DNA from: Enterococcus hulanensis | Lineage (GTDB): Bacteria > Bacillota > Bacilli > Lactobacillales > Enterococcaceae | NCBI RefSeq assembly: GCF_005405485.1 | Contig: NZ_BJED01000013.1 | Coordinates: 1 to 64,000 of the forward strand | Reading direction: 5' to 3' | DNA: 64,000 bases | Shown: piece after piece, positions 1 through 8,384 of the stretch | Position numbering within the stretch: the first letter of the stretch is position 1 | Layout: each line of letters opens with the position of its first letter | Made by a program: the position numbers and the translations under genes | The notes under the pieces: generated by a model | Databases searched by the model: none | What the model was told of the DNA's origin: nothing | What the model saw: the letters and a program-made list of their open reading frames with translations, nothing else

Positions 1-39
1 AGAAGTATAAATCTGCAATACATGCAAATTTATACTTCT
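1..39. repeat. Perfect 12-bp inverted repeat
   Basis: Arms AGAAGTATAAAT (1-12) and ATTTATACTTCT (28-39) pair perfectly around a 15-nt loop. No T-tract follows on either strand, so it is either an operator or a weak hairpin downstream of the minus-strand gene at 97-717. It touches the window edge, so its context to the left is unknown. Confidence 0.5.
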
Positions 40-96
40 TCATGAAAGTCAACATGCTTAAGTTAATGACATTGCGTTTTCACGGGTGGTTCTGAT

Positions 97-717
97 TTAT
101 GCCTGTAACTTTTTAATCAGCTTATCCACTCTTTTCGTTTGAGGAGGGGTAAGGTCTTGTTTTCGATTTTCTAAGGTTTCGATAAATAACTCTCTGTTTG
201 AATCAGTGATACAGATAGCAGCTCTTTCACTGTGTTGCGCCACCTCTTTTGGTCGGCAGGTCGACAGGTGTTCGATCAATAAAGGAAACAGCTCTTTTTC
301 ATATTTTTTATTCGCTCGGCACAGCTTTGCGAAAACGGAAATACTATTATCAATTGTGATTACGCTACCATTTTTGTAGGCATATATGACGTTATCAATT
401 TGTTGAAAGATTTCGTCTGCTTTGTCATCAGCTATCATGACAAGTGCTGTCATCGCTCCCCAAACCAGCCGATTATTTTTACTAAGCAAAGCATCTAGGA
501 AACTGACAGCGTAATCGGTAATTAGTTGTGGATTTCGTTCGCCAACTTCGTATAAAACCTTAATACAATCATTTGCAATTGCTTTTTTCTGCTTCAACCC
601 TTGGACTATCTCTAAGACACCTTCTTTATCCTCATGTGAGACCAACATTTCGGCGACTTCAATATTCGGTTGTTCATCCTGACGCTTCAAGTTTGTGGCT
701 AATTTTTCTATATACAT
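97..717 (-). CDS. HEAT/ARM-like helical-repeat protein, function unknown
   Basis: The 206-residue product has no signal peptide or membrane segment and is predicted to be cytoplasmic. It reads as successive amphipathic helix pairs (for example around residues 20-45, 55-75, 80-105 and 125-150), as in HEAT or armadillo-type scaffold proteins. A basic tail ends in KLIKKLQA. The start is set by AAGGGAG just upstream of the ATG at 717. It is monocistronic and divergent from the sorbose operon. I recognise no catalytic motif. A role as a protein-interaction scaffold is inference from the helical pattern only. Confidence 0.6.
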   Translation of the reverse strand: MYIEKLATNLKRQDEQPNIEVAEMLVSHEDKEGVLEIVQGLKQKKAIANDCIKVLYEVGERNPQLITDYAVSFLDALLSKNNRLVWGAMTALVMIADDKADEIFQQIDNVIYAYKNGSVITIDNSISVFAKLCRANKKYEKELFPLLIEHLSTCRPKEVAQHSERAAICITDSNRELFIETLENRKQDLTPPQTKRVDKLIKKLQA

Positions 718-837
718 AATATCTCCCTTCTTAAAAAATTCGATGAATAAATTATATCATGAGCTGATAGCAGAAAAAATAGCGGTTGCCATTCAAGGAA
801 CCCTATCCATTTTTTAATTTTGATACGTCAAGTAAAC

Positions 838-869
838 GACCAGCTTCGATATGAAGTTGGTCATTTTTT
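838..869 (+). terminator. Hairpin plus T-tract upstream of the sor promoter
   Basis: The stem GACCAGCTTC (838-847) pairs with GAAGTTGGTC (853-862) with one G-U pair, followed by ATTTTTT. It has the form of a plus-strand intrinsic terminator. No plus-strand gene lies upstream in the window, so it probably insulates the sor promoter from read-through, or ends an unannotated transcript. Confidence 0.5.
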
Positions 870-910
870 CGCACTTTTGTGATTTAGTTTTAAAAAAGTT
901 GAAAAAGTTA

Positions 911-939
911 TTGACAACGTTTTCTTGTGCGGTTACTAT
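911..939 (+). promoter_or_regulatory. sor operon promoter with overlapping cre (CcpA) site
   Basis: A perfect -35 TTGACA (911-916), a 17-nt spacer and -10 TACTAT (934-939) form a SigA promoter. Bases 912-925, TGACAACGTTTTCT, match the cre consensus TGWAARCGYTWNCW at 13 of 14 positions and overlap the -35. This indicates direct catabolite repression by CcpA. The first gene starts 55 nt downstream. Confidence 0.75.
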
Positions 940-993
940 AAAGGTGCAACAAATGTTAAAAAGAAATCACAAATGTTAAAAGGGGCGTTTGCA

Positions 994-1794
994 ATGGATT
1001 GGTTAGATGTACAAGGAAAAACAGTGATTGTCACAGGAGGCTCATCGGGAATTGGAGCGGCTATTGTCAAAGAGTTATGTGAATTAGGAATCAATGTTGT
1101 GAATGCTGATTTAAGAGAAGGTACGTTTACTCATGAGAATTTATTTTTCAGTCAAACAGATGTCACTTCTTATGAATCGGTGGAGCAGACAGTAGCAGTA
1201 ACGACAGCGAAATTTCAAACGATCGAAGCGGTAGTCAATAATGCAGGAATCAATATCCCAGCTTTATTGGTCGATGAAGAAATGTCTGAAGGCGGCAAAT
1301 TTCAAATCAATGAACAAATTTTTAATAAAATGATCGCCATTAATCAAAAGGGTGTTTATCTGATGGGGCAGGCGGTTGGCCGTGTGATGGTCAAACAAGG
1401 CTACGGCGTCATTATCAATATGTCATCGGAATGCGGCTTGGAAGGTTCGGAAGGACAAAGCGTTTATGCTGCGACAAAAGCAGCGGTGAATAGTTTTACG
1501 CGTTCATGGGCGAAGGAGTTAGGGAAAAAAGGTATTCGAGTTGTTGGGATCGCGCCAGGAATCATGGAAGAAACTGGATTACGTACGATCGAGTACGAAA
1601 CAGCTTTAGCCTATACCCGCGGCATTACCGTTGAACAACTACGGGCAGGCTACACCAACACGAAGACCATTCCGCTTGGACGCGATGGAAAATTGAGCGA
1701 AGTGGCAGATCTTGTTGCCTACTTCATTTCTGGCCGTTCTAGTTACATAGACGGTGTAACTGTGAATGTAGCTGGCGGCAAGACTCGAGGGTAA
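994..1794 (+). CDS. sorF: Sorbitol-6-phosphate 2-dehydrogenase, SDR family
   Basis: This short-chain dehydrogenase (266 aa) oxidises D-glucitol-6-phosphate to fructose-6-phosphate with NAD, the second catabolic step for L-sorbose. The Rossmann motif TGGSSGIG is near residue 12 and the catalytic pair is Y158/K162 in YAATK. The NAG motif (NNAGIN) is also present. The start at 994 is chosen over in-frame codons from 925 because AAAAGGGG sits 8 nt upstream and because homologues begin just before the nucleotide-binding strand. It is the first gene of a six-gene operon whose order matches sorFABCD of Lactobacillus casei, with sorE at the end. Specificity is inferred from the operon. Confidence 0.85.
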   Translation: MDWLDVQGKTVIVTGGSSGIGAAIVKELCELGINVVNADLREGTFTHENLFFSQTDVTSYESVEQTVAVTTAKFQTIEAVVNNAGINIPALLVDEEMSEGGKFQINEQIFNKMIAINQKGVYLMGQAVGRVMVKQGYGVIINMSSECGLEGSEGQSVYAATKAAVNSFTRSWAKELGKKGIRVVGIAPGIMEETGLRTIEYETALAYTRGITVEQLRAGYTNTKTIPLGRDGKLSEVADLVAYFISGRSSYIDGVTVNVAGGKTRG

Positions 1795-1867
1795 TGACTT
1801 ACCTCTGTTGATCGTATTTTTTACGATCGACAGAGTAAAGGATAAACAAAGAAAACGGGAGGGAATT

Positions 1868-2281
1868 ATGAACAAAGTAATTTTAGTCGCTCATGGTAAA
1901 TTGGCCCATGAAATGAAAAATTCTGCCGAAATGATTTTCGGTGCACTGCCAGATTTTGAATCCGTAGAATTTTTAAAGGAAGAAGGGCTGGATACGATCC
2001 AAGAAAAAATTACTGCGGTAATGAGTGACGAAGAGGCGTCATATTTAGTATTGACCGATTTGTTTTGCGGCACACCTTACAATGCCAGCTGTGCCGTAGC
2101 GATGAGAAATCCTGAACGCGAGATCGAAGTCGTTTCGGGAATGTCGCTGCCAATCGTTTTAGAGGTAGCGAGTATGTTAAGCAATAATTTGCAGGATATT
2201 GTGAACCACGCAACAAGTATTCCCTGCGACACAGTGAAAGCGTTTAAACAGCAATTGATTGAAGAAGAGGAGGATTTTTAG
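1868..2281 (+). CDS. sorA: PTS sorbose/mannose-family EIIA
   Basis: The EIIA domain (137 aa) of a mannose-class phosphotransferase system is cytoplasmic. It takes phosphate from HPr on His9 (VAHG motif) and passes it to EIIB. The length is typical for a free-standing EIIA-Man domain. The start at 1868 is supported by GGGAGGG 4-10 nt upstream; upstream in-frame codons from 1808 lack a ribosome site. It ends immediately before the EIIB gene (stop 2279-2281, next ATG 2282), so the two are translationally coupled. Confidence 0.88.
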   Translation: MNKVILVAHGKLAHEMKNSAEMIFGALPDFESVEFLKEEGLDTIQEKITAVMSDEEASYLVLTDLFCGTPYNASCAVAMRNPEREIEVVSGMSLPIVLEVASMLSNNLQDIVNHATSIPCDTVKAFKQQLIEEEEDF

Positions 2282-2770
2282 ATGCAAATCAAATTAGCAC
2301 GAATCGATGATCGATTGATCCACGGACAAGTAGCGACAGTTTGGGCCAAGGAAGCAGGGGCAAAACGAATCATCGTCGTCAGTAAAGAAGTCGCGAATGA
2401 TGAGATTCGCAAAACGTTAGTGAAGCAAGCAGCACCGCCAGGAATCAAAGTGAATATCGTTGATCCCGAAAAAGCAGTAAAAGTTTACAACAATCCAAAG
2501 TATGCGGACGAAACTGTCTTCTATCTATTCACGAACCCGATGGAGGTATTAGAGCTGGTTGAAATGCGGGTACCGATCAAATCTATTAATATCGGCGGAA
2601 TGCAGTTCAAAACTGGACGAACTCAAATCACCAAAGCTGTTTCAGTCGATCAGACAGAAGCTGCTGCGTTTCGTAAGCTGGAAGCATCAGGCGTTGAGTT
2701 GGATTTACGAGTAGTTGCCACCGATCCAAAGGGCAACTTTGAAGAAAAACTGAAAGAAGCAGGTTTCTAG
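2282..2770 (+). CDS. sorB: PTS sorbose/mannose-family EIIB
   Basis: The EIIB subunit (162 aa) has the family hallmark DDRLIHGQV. His14 in that motif is the phosphorylation site that donates to incoming sugar. It is cytoplasmic and associates with the EIIC/EIID membrane pair encoded next. The ribosome site (GAAGAGGAGG) lies inside the end of the EIIA gene. The sequence is closest in feel to sorbose/fructose-type EIIB, and the sorbose assignment rests on the flanking sorF and sorE. Confidence 0.88.
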   Translation: MQIKLARIDDRLIHGQVATVWAKEAGAKRIIVVSKEVANDEIRKTLVKQAAPPGIKVNIVDPEKAVKVYNNPKYADETVFYLFTNPMEVLELVEMRVPIKSINIGGMQFKTGRTQITKAVSVDQTEAAAFRKLEASGVELDLRVVATDPKGNFEEKLKEAGF

Positions 2771-2798
2771 GCAACGATAAAATTAGGAGGACACAAAA

Positions 2799-3611
2799 AT
2801 GGAATTATCAGTTTTACAGATTGTACTTATTTTTCTTTTTTCATGTGTGTGCGGGATGGGCAGTGTGTTGGACGAGTTTCAAACGCATCGACCGTTAATC
2901 GCGTGTACGATGGTCGGTTTGATTTTAGGGGATGTGCAGACCGGAATTATTTTAGGCGGAACTTTGGAACTGATTGCTTTAGGCTGGATGAACATCGGTG
3001 CGGCGCAATCACCGGATTCGGCTTTAGCCAGTGTAATCTCGACGATTTTGGTAGTCGTTGGTCAACAAGATATTCAATCAGGGATCGCGATCGCTTTGCC
3101 AGTCGCAGCTGCGGGACAAGTGTTGACGGTTATCGCTCGGACAATCACGGTAGCTTTCCAGCATGCGGCGGATCGTGAAGCAGAAAAAGCGAATTTCAAC
3201 AAAATCATCTTCCTGCATTTTAGTGCTTTATTTATACAAGCCTTACGAGTTGCTATCCCAGCAACAATCGTAGCAGCATTCGTTAGTGCGGAGATGGTAA
3301 CAAAAATGCTGGATATGATTCCAGATGTGATCACAGGTGGTTTAGCAGTTGCCGGCGGATTTATCGTTGTTGTCGGGTATGCGATGGTGTTGAACATGAT
3401 GAGTGTGGCCTATTTGATGCCGTTCTTCTATCTTGGCTTTGTCATGGGCGGCTATCTGGAATTTAGTTTGCTGGCATTCGGGATCATTGGTTTGATCACC
3501 GCGTTAATCTACGTACAATTGAATCCGAATTTTAAGAAAAATGAAGTTCAAGGCAATCATGTGGCGGCGGTCGTTGCCGGCGAGTTAGCCGATGATGAAT
3601 TAGAAGATTAG
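2799..3611 (+). CDS. sorC: PTS sorbose/mannose-family EIIC
   Basis: This 270-residue integral membrane protein is one half of the sorbose permease. It has several hydrophobic segments, with the conserved region QTGIILGGTLELIALGW near residues 48-64, characteristic of EIIC-Man. The C-terminal tail is acidic (ADDELED). AGGAGG lies just upstream and 12 nt separate it from EIID. The symbol follows L. casei usage; in Klebsiella sorC names the regulator. Confidence 0.87.
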   Translation: MELSVLQIVLIFLFSCVCGMGSVLDEFQTHRPLIACTMVGLILGDVQTGIILGGTLELIALGWMNIGAAQSPDSALASVISTILVVVGQQDIQSGIAIALPVAAAGQVLTVIARTITVAFQHAADREAEKANFNKIIFLHFSALFIQALRVAIPATIVAAFVSAEMVTKMLDMIPDVITGGLAVAGGFIVVVGYAMVLNMMSVAYLMPFFYLGFVMGGYLEFSLLAFGIIGLITALIYVQLNPNFKKNEVQGNHVAAVVAGELADDELED

Positions 3612-3623
3612 GGGGCAAGCAAA

Positions 3624-4487
3624 ATGGAAAACACTTCAATGGTAGAAACTAAAAAAGATATTTACGCGCAATCACAATTGACCAAAAAAGATTTGATGAC
3701 CACTTTTGTCTTTTCGAATTTTCAACAAGCGTCCTTTAACTTTGAACGTATCCATGCATTGGCATTTTGTGTTGATATGATTCCAACGATTCGTCGAGTT
3801 TACAAAACCAAAGAAGAACAGGCAGAAGCGTTGAAACGACATTTGACTTTCTTTAATACGACGCCGGCAGTCTGCGGTCCAGTAATCGGTGTGACGATGG
3901 CGATGGAAGAAGCGCGGGCAAGCGGCGCAGACATCGATGATGGAACGATCAATAGTTTGAAGGTCGGTTTGATGGGACCTTTGGCCGGTGTCGGTGATCC
4001 GTTAGTTTGGGGAACCTTGCGTCCAATTACTGCGGCATTAGGTGCTTCATTGGCCTTATCCGGAAATGTGATGGGACCAATCTTATTCTTTGTAGCCTTC
4101 AATGCAATTCGCCTGGCGATGAAATGGTTCGGACTAACTTACGGCTTCAGTAAAGGAATGGATATTGTCAAAGATTTATCTGGAAACTTGCTGCAAAAGC
4201 TGACCGAGGGCGCGACGATTCTGGGATTGTTTATCATGGGCGTCTTGGTGACTAAATGGACGACCGTTAATATTCCATTAGTTGTTTCAAAAACACCTGG
4301 TGCGGATGGCAAAACAGTGATAACAACCGTCCAAAATGTCTTGGATGATCTAGTCCCTGGTCTGCCTGCTTTAGGTTTGACCTTGCTGATGATGTATTTA
4401 TTGAAGAAAAAAGTCAGCCCGATCGTCTTGATCTTCGTATTGTTTGCGGTAGGAATCATCGGTTATTGGTTAGGAATTTTAGCTTAA
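3624..4487 (+). CDS. sorD: PTS sorbose/mannose-family EIID
   Basis: This 287-residue partner of EIIC has the EIID signatures FSNFQQASFNFERIHALAF near residue 30 and GLMGPLAGVGDPLVWGTLRP near residue 114. The C-terminus carries two to three membrane spans ending IIGYWLGILA. Together with EIIC it forms the channel that delivers L-sorbose-1-phosphate to the cytosol. GGGGGC precedes the ATG. No truncation is seen. Confidence 0.88.
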   Translation: MENTSMVETKKDIYAQSQLTKKDLMTTFVFSNFQQASFNFERIHALAFCVDMIPTIRRVYKTKEEQAEALKRHLTFFNTTPAVCGPVIGVTMAMEEARASGADIDDGTINSLKVGLMGPLAGVGDPLVWGTLRPITAALGASLALSGNVMGPILFFVAFNAIRLAMKWFGLTYGFSKGMDIVKDLSGNLLQKLTEGATILGLFIMGVLVTKWTTVNIPLVVSKTPGADGKTVITTVQNVLDDLVPGLPALGLTLLMMYLLKKKVSPIVLIFVLFAVGIIGYWLGILA

Positions 4488-4517
4488 TAATATAGTAGGA
4501 TTTTAGGAGGAACAGTA

Positions 4518-5744
4518 GTGAAAACGAAAGCAGTGCGTTTATATGGTAAGAAAGATTTGCGCTTGGAGGAATTTGAATTACCTGAAATCAAAGAAAATGA
4601 AATTTTAGCATCTGTGATTACCGACAGTATTTGTATGTCGACATGGAAATTAGCGAATCAAGGGGCTGATCATAAGAAAGCGCCAAACGATCTTGCGGAG
4701 AATCCGATCATTGTTGGTCATGAATTCTGCGGCGAACTATTAGAAGTCGGTGGAAAATGGGCGCACAAATATAAAAAAGGGGAGCGATATGTCTTACAGG
4801 CAAATCTGCAATTACCGGATCGTCCAGATTGCCCAGGCTATTCGTATTCCTATACAGGCGGTGACGCTACGTATATCGTGATCTCAGAAGATGTCATGAA
4901 TCAGGACTGCTTGATTCCTTATAAAGGCGAGACTTATTTTGAAGGTTCGTTGATCGAGCCGCTATCCTGTGTGATTGGTGCTTTCGAAGCGAACTATCAT
5001 TTAAAAGAAGGTTCTTATGAACACAAAATGGGGATCAAACCAGACGGCAATTTATTGATCATGGGCGGCACTGGACCGATGGGTTTATTGGCGATTGATT
5101 ATGCATTGCATGGACCGATCAAACCCAAAAAATTAGTAGTAACGGATCGCGATGCAGAAAAATTAGCGCGGGCGGAAAAACTTTATCCAAGTCAAAATGG
5201 AATCGAAGTTTCCTATATTAATGTAGCGAAGGTAGAAGATCAAGTAAGTTTATTGAAAGAAACCGTTGATGGCGGTTTTGACGATATCTTCGTGATGGTT
5301 CCTGTGGGTCCAGTCGTCAGCGATGCAGCCGCAATCTTGAACCCTGATGGCTGCTTGAATTTCTTCGCGGGTCCGCAAGACAAAGAATTTTCAGCCAATG
5401 TAAACTTTTACGATGTTCATTACTCATTTACTCATTTCGTCGGAACTTCAGGCGGAAATACGGAAGACATGCGAAAAGCTGTTAAGCTGATCGAAGATAA
5501 ACAAGTGAAAGTGGCGAATGTCGTTACTCACATTTTAGGTTTAGACGCAGTGGGTGAAACGACGTTGAATCAACCAGCTATTGGCGGCGGGAAAAAATTA
5601 GTTTATACCCACAAGCAATCAGGATTAACGAAATTGTCGGAAATTGAAAAAGAATCTGAATTAGGAAAAATTTTGGCGGAAACCGATGGTATTTGGAGTA
5701 AAGAAGCTGAAAATTATGTTTTAAAACATTACCCAAATATTTAA
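4518..5744 (+). CDS. sorE: L-sorbose-1-phosphate reductase
   Basis: This zinc-type MDR alcohol dehydrogenase (408 aa, GTG start after TAGGAGG with a 7-nt gap) reduces L-sorbose-1-phosphate to D-glucitol-6-phosphate, the substrate of the first gene of the operon. The GHEFCGEL motif near residue 67 is the classic metal-binding signature. The nucleotide-binding GGTGPMGLLA motif is near residue 186. The length and overall sequence pattern fit SorE rather than sorbitol dehydrogenase. It is the last gene, followed by a bidirectional terminator. With sorF it completes the route from sorbose to fructose-6-phosphate. Confidence 0.87.
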   Translation: MKTKAVRLYGKKDLRLEEFELPEIKENEILASVITDSICMSTWKLANQGADHKKAPNDLAENPIIVGHEFCGELLEVGGKWAHKYKKGERYVLQANLQLPDRPDCPGYSYSYTGGDATYIVISEDVMNQDCLIPYKGETYFEGSLIEPLSCVIGAFEANYHLKEGSYEHKMGIKPDGNLLIMGGTGPMGLLAIDYALHGPIKPKKLVVTDRDAEKLARAEKLYPSQNGIEVSYINVAKVEDQVSLLKETVDGGFDDIFVMVPVGPVVSDAAAILNPDGCLNFFAGPQDKEFSANVNFYDVHYSFTHFVGTSGGNTEDMRKAVKLIEDKQVKVANVVTHILGLDAVGETTLNQPAIGGGKKLVYTHKQSGLTKLSEIEKESELGKILAETDGIWSKEAENYVLKHYPNI

Positions 5745-5835
5745 TATTATTTAAAGGAAATGGATTATTGCGTCGAATTAGTTTTCTTGAAAATTTCAAT
5801 GTTCGTGTTTTAAAGTAGAAACGACTTAAATTAAG

Positions 5836-5880
5836 AAAAAGAGCGTCGCAGAAAAGTATGATTTGCAACGCTCTTTTTTT
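5836..5880. terminator. Bidirectional terminator after sorE
   Basis: The stem GAGCGTCGCA (5841-5850) pairs with TGCAACGCTC (5864-5873) with one mismatch. It is flanked by AAAAA on the left and TTTTTTT on the right, so it serves both the sor operon and the convergent esterase gene. Confidence 0.85.
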
Positions 5881-6646
5881 ATAGATTATCTTTTAAAAAT
5901 TGGATGGTCGATTGGTAAGCAATATCTGAATAGCCTTCGCCATGGACCGTGCCAGTAATCAACTTGGCTTCACTAGGAACACCATTTTCGGCGAGGGACT
6001 TTTGTAATTTATAGATACCTGATAAAGGAACGATCTCGTTTAATGAATTGGCGATGAAAATCGGTCCACTGTTATTTGAAACGCGCGAAAGCGGATCGGC
6101 CTGTTTCAAACGTTCCATGTCTTGTTTTACGTAATTCAAGATGAACCATTTATAAAAGGCATCATTCGCACCGTCTTGGTCAATTTTTCCACTAGCTTGT
6201 TTATCAAAATCAGGTTTTTGATTCATAGCGGGCACCACGTCGGGATGTTTTTGTACCCAATCATAGAGATCAATGATACCAGACCAAGAGGCTGCCGGAA
6301 TGCCTCTTTGCAAAGCTAACTCGATCGATAAATTGCCGCCGGCTGATGAACCAAGTGCGGTGATTTTTCCATTTACGGAATAGTCGCTTGCTGCTAACCA
6401 ATCATAGACATTTAAAATATCTTCCATTGCAGCGGGAAAAATGTGGTCCGGTGCTAAACGATAGTTAGGTGCGATAACGAGAAAGCCGTCAGCAGTTAAG
6501 CGTTCCGCCAAAGCTGCTTCTTTACTTTTATCACCTCGAAACCAGCCGCCGCCATGGATCAAGATGATCGCCGCATCAATTTTTTTAGGTTCGTAAATAT
6601 CCAGCGTTAATTGATTTTTTTCATCGTATACATAGTCTTTGATCAT
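5879..6646 (-). CDS. Alpha/beta hydrolase (esterase/lipase-like)
   Basis: The product (255 aa) has the hormone-sensitive-lipase oxyanion motif HGGGW, the nucleophile elbow GSSAGG and a late His in GTVHGEG, consistent with a carboxylesterase triad. It is cytoplasmic, with no signal peptide. The start at 6646 is preferred because GAGGCG lies about 8 nt upstream; a GTG at 6706 would extend it by 20 residues into the preceding gene without a ribosome site. It is likely co-transcribed with the small gene at 6706-7077. The substrate is unknown. Confidence 0.75.
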   Translation of the reverse strand: MIKDYVYDEKNQLTLDIYEPKKIDAAIILIHGGGWFRGDKSKEAALAERLTADGFLVIAPNYRLAPDHIFPAAMEDILNVYDWLAASDYSVNGKITALGSSAGGNLSIELALQRGIPAASWSGIIDLYDWVQKHPDVVPAMNQKPDFDKQASGKIDQDGANDAFYKWFILNYVKQDMERLKQADPLSRVSNNSGPIFIANSLNEIVPLSGIYKLQKSLAENGVPSEAKLITGTVHGEGYSDIAYQSTIQFLKDNL

Positions 6647-6705
6647 ACTTATTGCGCCTCTTTTTTTCTTATTAATTAAATTGAGAGTAGTTAGATGGAT
6701 AACCA

Positions 6706-7077
6706 CTAGATTAAATCATTTTCTTTAGTTGGCTTAGGTTGCTGCTGCATCAACTCGTCTAACATAGCTAACAGATTTTGTTGAGCTTCATCATAGCTGT
6801 TGATCTGATTGCCGAATTGTTGATTGAATCCGTCCAAACCATCTTTTGCAAAAGCATATTCATATTGATAAACGGCATCGTAAGCCTTCGTAAAACGTTG
6901 AAGGAGTTCTATTTGAGAATCTAATTGCAGCGCCAACTGGATCACACGAAAATCTGTATAGGCTAATTCGAATTGGATCGCCCAGATCCGGATAAAGTCG
7001 TGTTGATTTTTTATGTGCAGAAAATGATGTTCGGTCGTCCATGTTAGATTTTTGATTGCTCCTGTCACATCAAGCAT
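6706..7077 (-). CDS. Small conserved-looking protein of unknown function
   Basis: This 123-residue soluble protein is rich in Q, Y and F and has predicted long helices (residues 25-110). I recognise no domain. The ATG at 7077 has GAAGGTGA at good spacing; the GTG at 7086 overlaps that ribosome site and is unlikely. It is upstream of and on the same strand as the esterase, 59 nt apart, so the two probably share a transcript. It is divergent from the LacI-family gene. Confidence 0.55.
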   Translation of the reverse strand: MLDVTGAIKNLTWTTEHHFLHIKNQHDFIRIWAIQFELAYTDFRVIQLALQLDSQIELLQRFTKAYDAVYQYEYAFAKDGLDGFNQQFGNQINSYDEAQQNLLAMLDELMQQQPKPTKENDLI

Positions 7078-7225
7078 TATACTCACCTTCTTTATTGATT
7101 TGTACAGTCTTTAATCTACGCTCTTTTTTCAGCAGAGCAAGCAAGAAGTCTTGTCTTTTAACGAAAAAGGCTTTCTTTCTAAATTTTCCTTTGCTACACT
7201 TAAAAAAAACACAGAGAGAAGGTCA

Positions 7226-8245
7226 ATGATGAAGATCACCATCAAAGAAATCGCTGAGATGGCAGGGGTTTCGGTAACGACTGTATCGCAGATTTTAAAT
7301 AATAAAGGCAGTCGTTTCAGTGAACAGACCCGTAAAAAGGTCTTAGCGATCGTTGAAGAATATCAATATAAACCGGATTTTTTTGCGGCAAATTTGATCA
7401 ATCGCCATTCAAAAACGATTGGGATGATCGTGCCGGATGTGACAGACTTTTTCTTTTCAAAAGTGATTGAAGGGGTAGAGAGTTATTTAAACCCTTTAGG
7501 ATATATGATTATTTTGTGCAACTCGCGTCATGATATCGAACAAGAAAAACGTTATTTAAATGAGTTGTCGCATCGTTCTGTGGATGGGATCTTACTAGCT
7601 ACGCCCAATCATTTAGAAGATGAGCACAAGTTAGGCAGCGACTTCTATCGAAAACATCCCATTGTCCTGATCGACCGAGGGTTGAATGATCGCGACTGGG
7701 GTCAGCTTTTAGTTGAGGAATATGCAGGTGCGCAGGAAGTATTGCGGATGCTGGTGGAAAAGGGGCATCGGCACATCGGGATGCTGAAAGAAAGCCAAGG
7801 CTATTACCAATTAACAGAACGTGTGAAGGCCTATCGTCAAGTGGTCTTTGAGTACCAATTGCCTTTTGAAGAAAGTTATATTTGTTCTGGACAATTAACG
7901 ATCTCAGGCGGTTATCATGCGGCGAAGGAAGTACTGAAGAACAAGCAGATTACCGCGATTTTCTGCGGGAATGATGAGATGGCGATCGGCTGCTATCAAG
8001 CGATCTATGAAGCTGGATTAAAAATTCCTGAAGATATTTCAGTAGTTGGTTTCGACGGGTTAGAGGTCAGTAAATATATGGTTCCGCCATTAACGACAGT
8101 CTTTCAGCCCAGCAGCGAAATCGGATTCTCCGCGGCAAAGTTCTTAGTGGATGCTATTAACTTCCCTTCTCAGCGAATTCCGAATAAAATCTTCCAAACT
8201 AAATTAATTATTCGTGAGAGTGTGAAAAATATAGATCAGGGTTGA
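7226..8245 (+). CDS. LacI-family transcriptional regulator (RbsR-like)
   Basis: The product (339 aa) has an N-terminal LacI helix-turn-helix (IKEIAEMAGVSVTTVSQILN) and a periplasmic-binding-protein-like effector domain with the usual IGMIVPDVTDFFFS start. It represses or activates sugar/nucleoside genes depending on its ligand. The start at 7226 (tandem ATGs) follows GAGAAGG. Its TGA stop (8243-8245) lies inside the -35 box of the downstream nucleoside operon, whose promoter contains a perfect inverted repeat, so it is the obvious candidate regulator of that operon. Ribose or deoxyribose-like ligands are inference from gene context. Confidence 0.8.
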   Translation: MMKITIKEIAEMAGVSVTTVSQILNNKGSRFSEQTRKKVLAIVEEYQYKPDFFAANLINRHSKTIGMIVPDVTDFFFSKVIEGVESYLNPLGYMIILCNSRHDIEQEKRYLNELSHRSVDGILLATPNHLEDEHKLGSDFYRKHPIVLIDRGLNDRDWGQLLVEEYAGAQEVLRMLVEKGHRHIGMLKESQGYYQLTERVKAYRQVVFEYQLPFEESYICSGQLTISGGYHAAKEVLKNKQITAIFCGNDEMAIGCYQAIYEAGLKIPEDISVVGFDGLEVSKYMVPPLTTVFQPSSEIGFSAAKFLVDAINFPSQRIPNKIFQTKLIIRESVKNIDQG

Positions 8246-8302
8246 CAACGGGTTCACGACCCGTTATAGTAACGATGGTAGCGCTAACAGAAAGCGCTTC
8301 TT
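8242..8302 (+). promoter_or_regulatory. First nucleoside-operon promoter with internal operator and cre-like sites
   Basis: -35 TTGACA (8242-8247), 17 nt and -10 TATAGT (8265-8270) make a near-perfect SigA promoter. The spacer is almost wholly a perfect inverted repeat AACGGGT-TCACG-ACCCGTT (8247-8265). Two cre-like palindromes follow at 8276-8289 (TGGTAGCGCTAACA, 12/14) and 8289-8302 (AGAAAGCGCTTCTT, 12/14). Repressor binding here would block polymerase directly. Confidence 0.7.
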
Positions 8303-8308
8303 CGTTAA

Positions 8309-8358
8309 GTAAACTGTTTTACTAAAGTGGTTTACCTTTCGCTATTTTATTGTATAAT
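8309..8358 (+). promoter_or_regulatory. Second nucleoside-operon promoter
   Basis: -10 TATAAT (8353-8358) has -35 TTTACC (8331-8336) with a 16-nt spacer. GTAAAC (8309-8314) and GTTTAC (8330-8335) form an inverted pair around it, a possible second operator. The pdp start codon is 27 nt downstream of the -10. Confidence 0.5.
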
Positions 8359-8384
8359 ATCTTTTGACGCTTGGAGGAAAACCT

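Noticed and set aside
925-993. Longer N-terminus for the sorbitol-6-phosphate dehydrogenase
   Set aside because: It would begin within the promoter/-35 to -10 region and lacks a ribosome site.
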